Positions 24,184-26,255 of a stretch of DNA of 26,255 bases are shown here, one piece after another; within the stretch, counting starts at the first letter, position 1; each line of letters opens with the position of its first letter. The notes under the pieces are model-generated. The model ran no database searches and was not told the DNA's origin. It saw only the letters and a program-made list of their open reading frames with translations. Origin of the DNA: JBCCMA01 sp045107005. Lineage in GTDB: Bacteria > Pseudomonadota > Gammaproteobacteria > Steroidobacterales > JBCCMA01. A program made the translations under genes and the position numbers. The DNA is taken from positions 1-26,255 of the forward strand of contig JBGCFP010000104.1 in NCBI GenBank assembly GCA_045107005.1, written 5' to 3'.

Positions 24184-24879
24184 ATGAAGCTGGCTTTGCG
24201 TCGTCGAATTGTCACTAGTCCTAAAATGATCGCCTACGCCATAGGTTGTCTGTGTCTGCTGTTTCACAGCGCTGCCGCCATGGCCGACATTGATAAATCG
24301 GGTGCGTACATCAGCGCGATTGGCGGGGCCAATTTTCTTGGCGATCAATCCATTGACGCGTTCATTGACAATACATCCAGCACCGGCAATACCTCGTTCA
24401 GCGCCTCTTACATTGTGGGCTTTGCGGTGGGCTATCGATTCGCCAACAACTGGTCGATCGAGGAAGAAGTGGTATTCCGACGCAATACGCTGGATCGTGC
24501 GACGTTGACGCCGGGCGGCGAGTTCTCTGACGGCAATTTCGAGAATACGCAGCTCAGCGCAAAGGCCCTTTACCATTTTCCGCTACGCGCAAACAACGAC
24601 GTCGAGGCCTACCTGGGCGGAAGTGTTGTCTGGTTGTCCGAGCTCGATTTTGATCTTGAAACACAAGCGGGTGAGCAGCCGTTTGAAGACGATCGATTTG
24701 GCTTCGAGCTGCACGCCGGTGTGCGCTATCAAGGCTGGAAACACGCCTACGTGGGCGCTGGACTGCGCTACCTTGTCGTGCGTGACGCTGACCTGCCGTC
24801 GCCAGCCGATGGGAGTGATCGGGTCACCCTCGATTATGACCCGCTGGGCGTCGCGCTTGAGTTTGGTTGGCGTTTTTGA
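24184..24879 (+). CDS. Outer-membrane beta-barrel protein
   Basis: 231 residues; CAGGAA lies upstream. A long signal peptide ends at 'SAAAMA' near residue 36. The mature protein has alternating amphipathic strands with Gly/aromatic pattern ('GAYISAIGGANFLGD', 'YIVGFAVGYRFANNWSIEEEVVF', 'AYLGGSVVWLSELDFDLE', 'HAYVGAGLRYLVV') and ends 'ALEFGWRF', with the C-terminal Phe typical of barrels recognised by the BAM complex. Eight strands are likely, as in small OmpA/OmpW-like porin-type proteins. The exact role is unknown. The gene has its own promoter and is flanked on both sides by REP-like repeats. Confidence 0.9.
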   Translation: MKLALRRRIVTSPKMIAYAIGCLCLLFHSAAAMADIDKSGAYISAIGGANFLGDQSIDAFIDNTSSTGNTSFSASYIVGFAVGYRFANNWSIEEEVVFRRNTLDRATLTPGGEFSDGNFENTQLSAKALYHFPLRANNDVEAYLGGSVVWLSELDFDLETQAGEQPFEDDRFGFELHAGVRYQGWKHAYVGAGLRYLVVRDADLPSPADGSDRVTLDYDPLGVALEFGWRF

Positions 24880-24888
24880 GCCGCTGAA

Positions 24889-25026
24889 CAAATCGAAATC
24901 GGGTGCCCGAAATCGGGTGCCGGTCATAACACCATAACTTCGGGCGCTGTCGTGGACTGGCAGCCAAAGCCCCACAATCCGAATCGCTAGCAGTGGATGA
25001 AGTGTTATAAAGTTATGACCGGCACC
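24889..25026. repeat. REP-like interspersed repeat cluster, block 2
   Basis: A second full element (24916-24965) begins GGTGCCGGTCATAACA and continues ATAACTT, then GGACTGGCA, closely matching the copy at 23921-23969. It is preceded by GAAATCGGG units. An inverted partial copy, GTTATGACCGGCACC, ends at 25026. The arrangement of head-on copies resembles BIME-type clusters. Confidence 0.7.
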
Positions 25027-25077
25027 AAGTGGCGGGCATCAAGCGCCCTGCGCCTGCAGGCTGACACCTGTTTAGCC

Positions 25078-25569
25078 TTAGCCCGTGCGTGGCTTGGGCG
25101 AGCCAAGCGCTCTATCCACATGCTGGACAAACCCACGCCCCCAGTCCTGCGAGTCTCGAACCGTGGGCCACACAAAGTCGGGATCGCGTTTCGCAACTGA
25201 AACAAACCACGCATCCCATCCCTCAAAGATGTCCTCGGAGAAAACTCCGGCGACATTGGCATTGAAGGCGCGCTCCCAGGCCACGTAGAAAAGCTCAATG
25301 TAGTTCTGAAAGCGCAGCGTCTCGTCGGGCGACAGCGCGCCGGGGTCCGCATAGCCTCGTGCCAGCAATGAAGACAGGTCACTGCTCTCAATGACCAGGT
25401 ACCTTCGTTGCAAGGTGTACGACAGCAGCTCTGCCTGAATATCGGCTTCGGACTCCAGCGTGCTGCGACGTACTTCCAAACCGACGTAGATCAGGGACAA
25501 TACAACAGCGATGGCGGAGACAATCTCCGCAATGGCCACCCAGTCTTTCAGTCTGCGCTCGTTCATCAT
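25078..25569 (-). CDS. Small membrane-anchored protein of unknown function
   Basis: 163 residues; AGGAAAGG lies upstream of two adjacent ATG codons. The N-terminus 'NERRLKDWVAIAEIVSAIAVVLSLIYVGLEVRRST' places a single transmembrane helix at about residues 10-32. A soluble helical region rich in Trp/Phe/Asp follows ('YIELFYVAWERAF', 'GWDAWFVSV', 'FVWPTVRDSQ'). Proteins of this type recur in marine gammaproteobacterial genomes as hypotheticals; I know of no function. It is 56 bp downstream of another membrane-associated unknown on the same strand, so the two may form an operon. Confidence 0.8.
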   Translation of the reverse strand: MMNERRLKDWVAIAEIVSAIAVVLSLIYVGLEVRRSTLESEADIQAELLSYTLQRRYLVIESSDLSSLLARGYADPGALSPDETLRFQNYIELFYVAWERAFNANVAGVFSEDIFEGWDAWFVSVAKRDPDFVWPTVRDSQDWGRGFVQHVDRALGSPKPRTG

Positions 25570-25625
25570 TCCTTTCCTGGGACTAGCTGGTCTGGTGAGG
25601 GTTCGCGGAGGTCATCGACATCGCT

Positions 25626-26255
25626 CTAAAGCAGCTGCTCGCGCAGCACGGCCAGGACTTCACGAGTGGCCTCGAGGACCCCGTCTGTTCGATCCGCGAC
25701 ACGCGCCGCCAGATAGTAGCGATTGTATACGCTGTTCTCGAACTCGACGGACTCCAGCTGCGCCGGAATATTCGTGGGGAAACCGGACGGTTCGATATCT
25801 GCAACGTTCCCGGCCGCCAGGTCCAGCGTTCGGTAAGGTATATGCCGATTGACGTAGGCGTTCAGATCTCTGTTGAGATAGTACGCCACGGTGTCGGACT
25901 GAGCGGCCAAATTGGATGTGCTCTGGCGCCAACGCGCCAGTAGTAACGCCGTCTTCGGGTCCGAGAGACCCGCCGCCCCTTCGGCACCGAGAAGCGAGTC
26001 GAGGACAGCGGCACTCGGCGCATACGGTCGGCCCTGGATAATGATGCCGAGCAGTCGGTCGGCCTTTTCGCGCGTGACCGGTGCCTCACCTCGCAGCCCG
26101 ATAAGCTCCGAGCCCGCCGTGGCCACCCGAGCGTGGTGATCCCGGTATTGCTGAAGATCGTCGGTCGCGGCGTCGAGTTCGGTGACGAGCGCCGCCATCA
26201 GCGCCTGCTCCCGATCCATATCTCCGCGACGGTCCCACCACGCGTCAATCCCGAA
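25626..26255 (-). CDS. Protein of unknown function, 5' end cut by right window edge
   Basis: The frame is open to the window edge. Reading in from the edge gives 'FGIDAWWDRRGDMDREQALM', so the ATG at 26219 is internal rather than the start. 'D-x-W-x-D-R-x-x-x-x-x-E-Q-x-x-L' followed by long helices is typical of a group of proteins with an N-terminal transmembrane helix just before this motif; that helix would lie beyond the edge. The visible 209 residues are mainly helical, with 'YNRYYLAARVADRTDGV' near the C-terminus. Function is unknown. It precedes the small membrane-anchored gene on the same strand. Confidence 0.75.
   Translation of the reverse strand, partial: FGIDAWWDRRGDMDREQALMAALVTELDAATDDLQQYRDHHARVATAGSELIGLRGEAPVTREKADRLLGIIIQGRPYAPSAAVLDSLLGAEGAAGLSDPKTALLLARWRQSTSNLAAQSDTVAYYLNRDLNAYVNRHIPYRTLDLAAGNVADIEPSGFPTNIPAQLESVEFENSVYNRYYLAARVADRTDGVLEATREVLAVLREQLL

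Noticed and set aside
23980..24576. Minus-strand open frame of 198 codons
   Set aside because: Overlaps the outer-membrane barrel gene, which has a promoter, ribosome site and signal peptide on the plus strand.

Overview
The window looks like chromosomal DNA from a Gram-negative proteobacterium, probably an uncultured marine-type gammaproteobacterium. This is an inference from a TonB-dependent receptor, two Tat-exported proteins, a lipobox lipoprotein, an outer-membrane barrel, a sortilin-type BNR protein and REP-like repeats. No rRNA, tRNA or CRISPR array was found. Coding density is high and moderately GC-rich up to about 17.5 kb. After that it becomes looser, with gene-poor gaps, an insertion-sequence relic and repeats.

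Positions 1-8568 (minus strand). A nine-gene operon reads leftward from a promoter near 8610-8638. In order it encodes a truncated M24-type protein with a Tat signal, a DUF1838 Tat protein, a two-domain VOC protein, a SAM methyltransferase, a small helical protein, an MmgE/PrpD-family enzyme, an NTF2-like protein, an SDR oxidoreductase and a calycin-like protein. A strong intrinsic terminator follows at about 1201-1232. A TonB-dependent receptor with its own upstream region runs off the left edge.

Positions 8569-10666 (plus strand). Across a 530-bp divergent intergenic region lies a second copy of the methyltransferase plus small-protein pair. Both methyltransferases are 409 residues long and align end to end, including an unusual 'HCMPG' motif upstream of the SAM fold. 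Both small partners share a 'GKRP' N-terminus and an 'R-x-R-x-D-T-x-E-R-L' helix. This duplicated two-gene module is the most distinctive feature of the window.

Positions 10696-17467. A serine-hydrolase lipoprotein and a LysR regulator read leftward. A FAD monooxygenase, a maleate isomerase/arylmalonate decarboxylase-like protein, a PuuE-like deacetylase and an aldehyde dehydrogenase read rightward as a tight operon. A 30-bp element (26/30 identical) occurs upstream of the TonB receptor and upstream of the second methyltransferase, with a weaker copy before the serine hydrolase. It ties these blocks into one probable regulon. A working inference is a TonB-fed pathway that takes up and remodels an unknown, possibly cyclic or aromatic, small molecule.

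Positions 17468-26255. This is more ordinary genome: a LolA-like periplasmic protein and a 1061-residue sortilin-type BNR protein, an IS3 transposase remnant, a secreted protein with a tandem domain duplication followed by thrombospondin type 3 and dockerin-like repeats, an outer-membrane barrel flanked by REP-like repeats, and two small membrane-anchored proteins of unknown function, one cut by the right edge.
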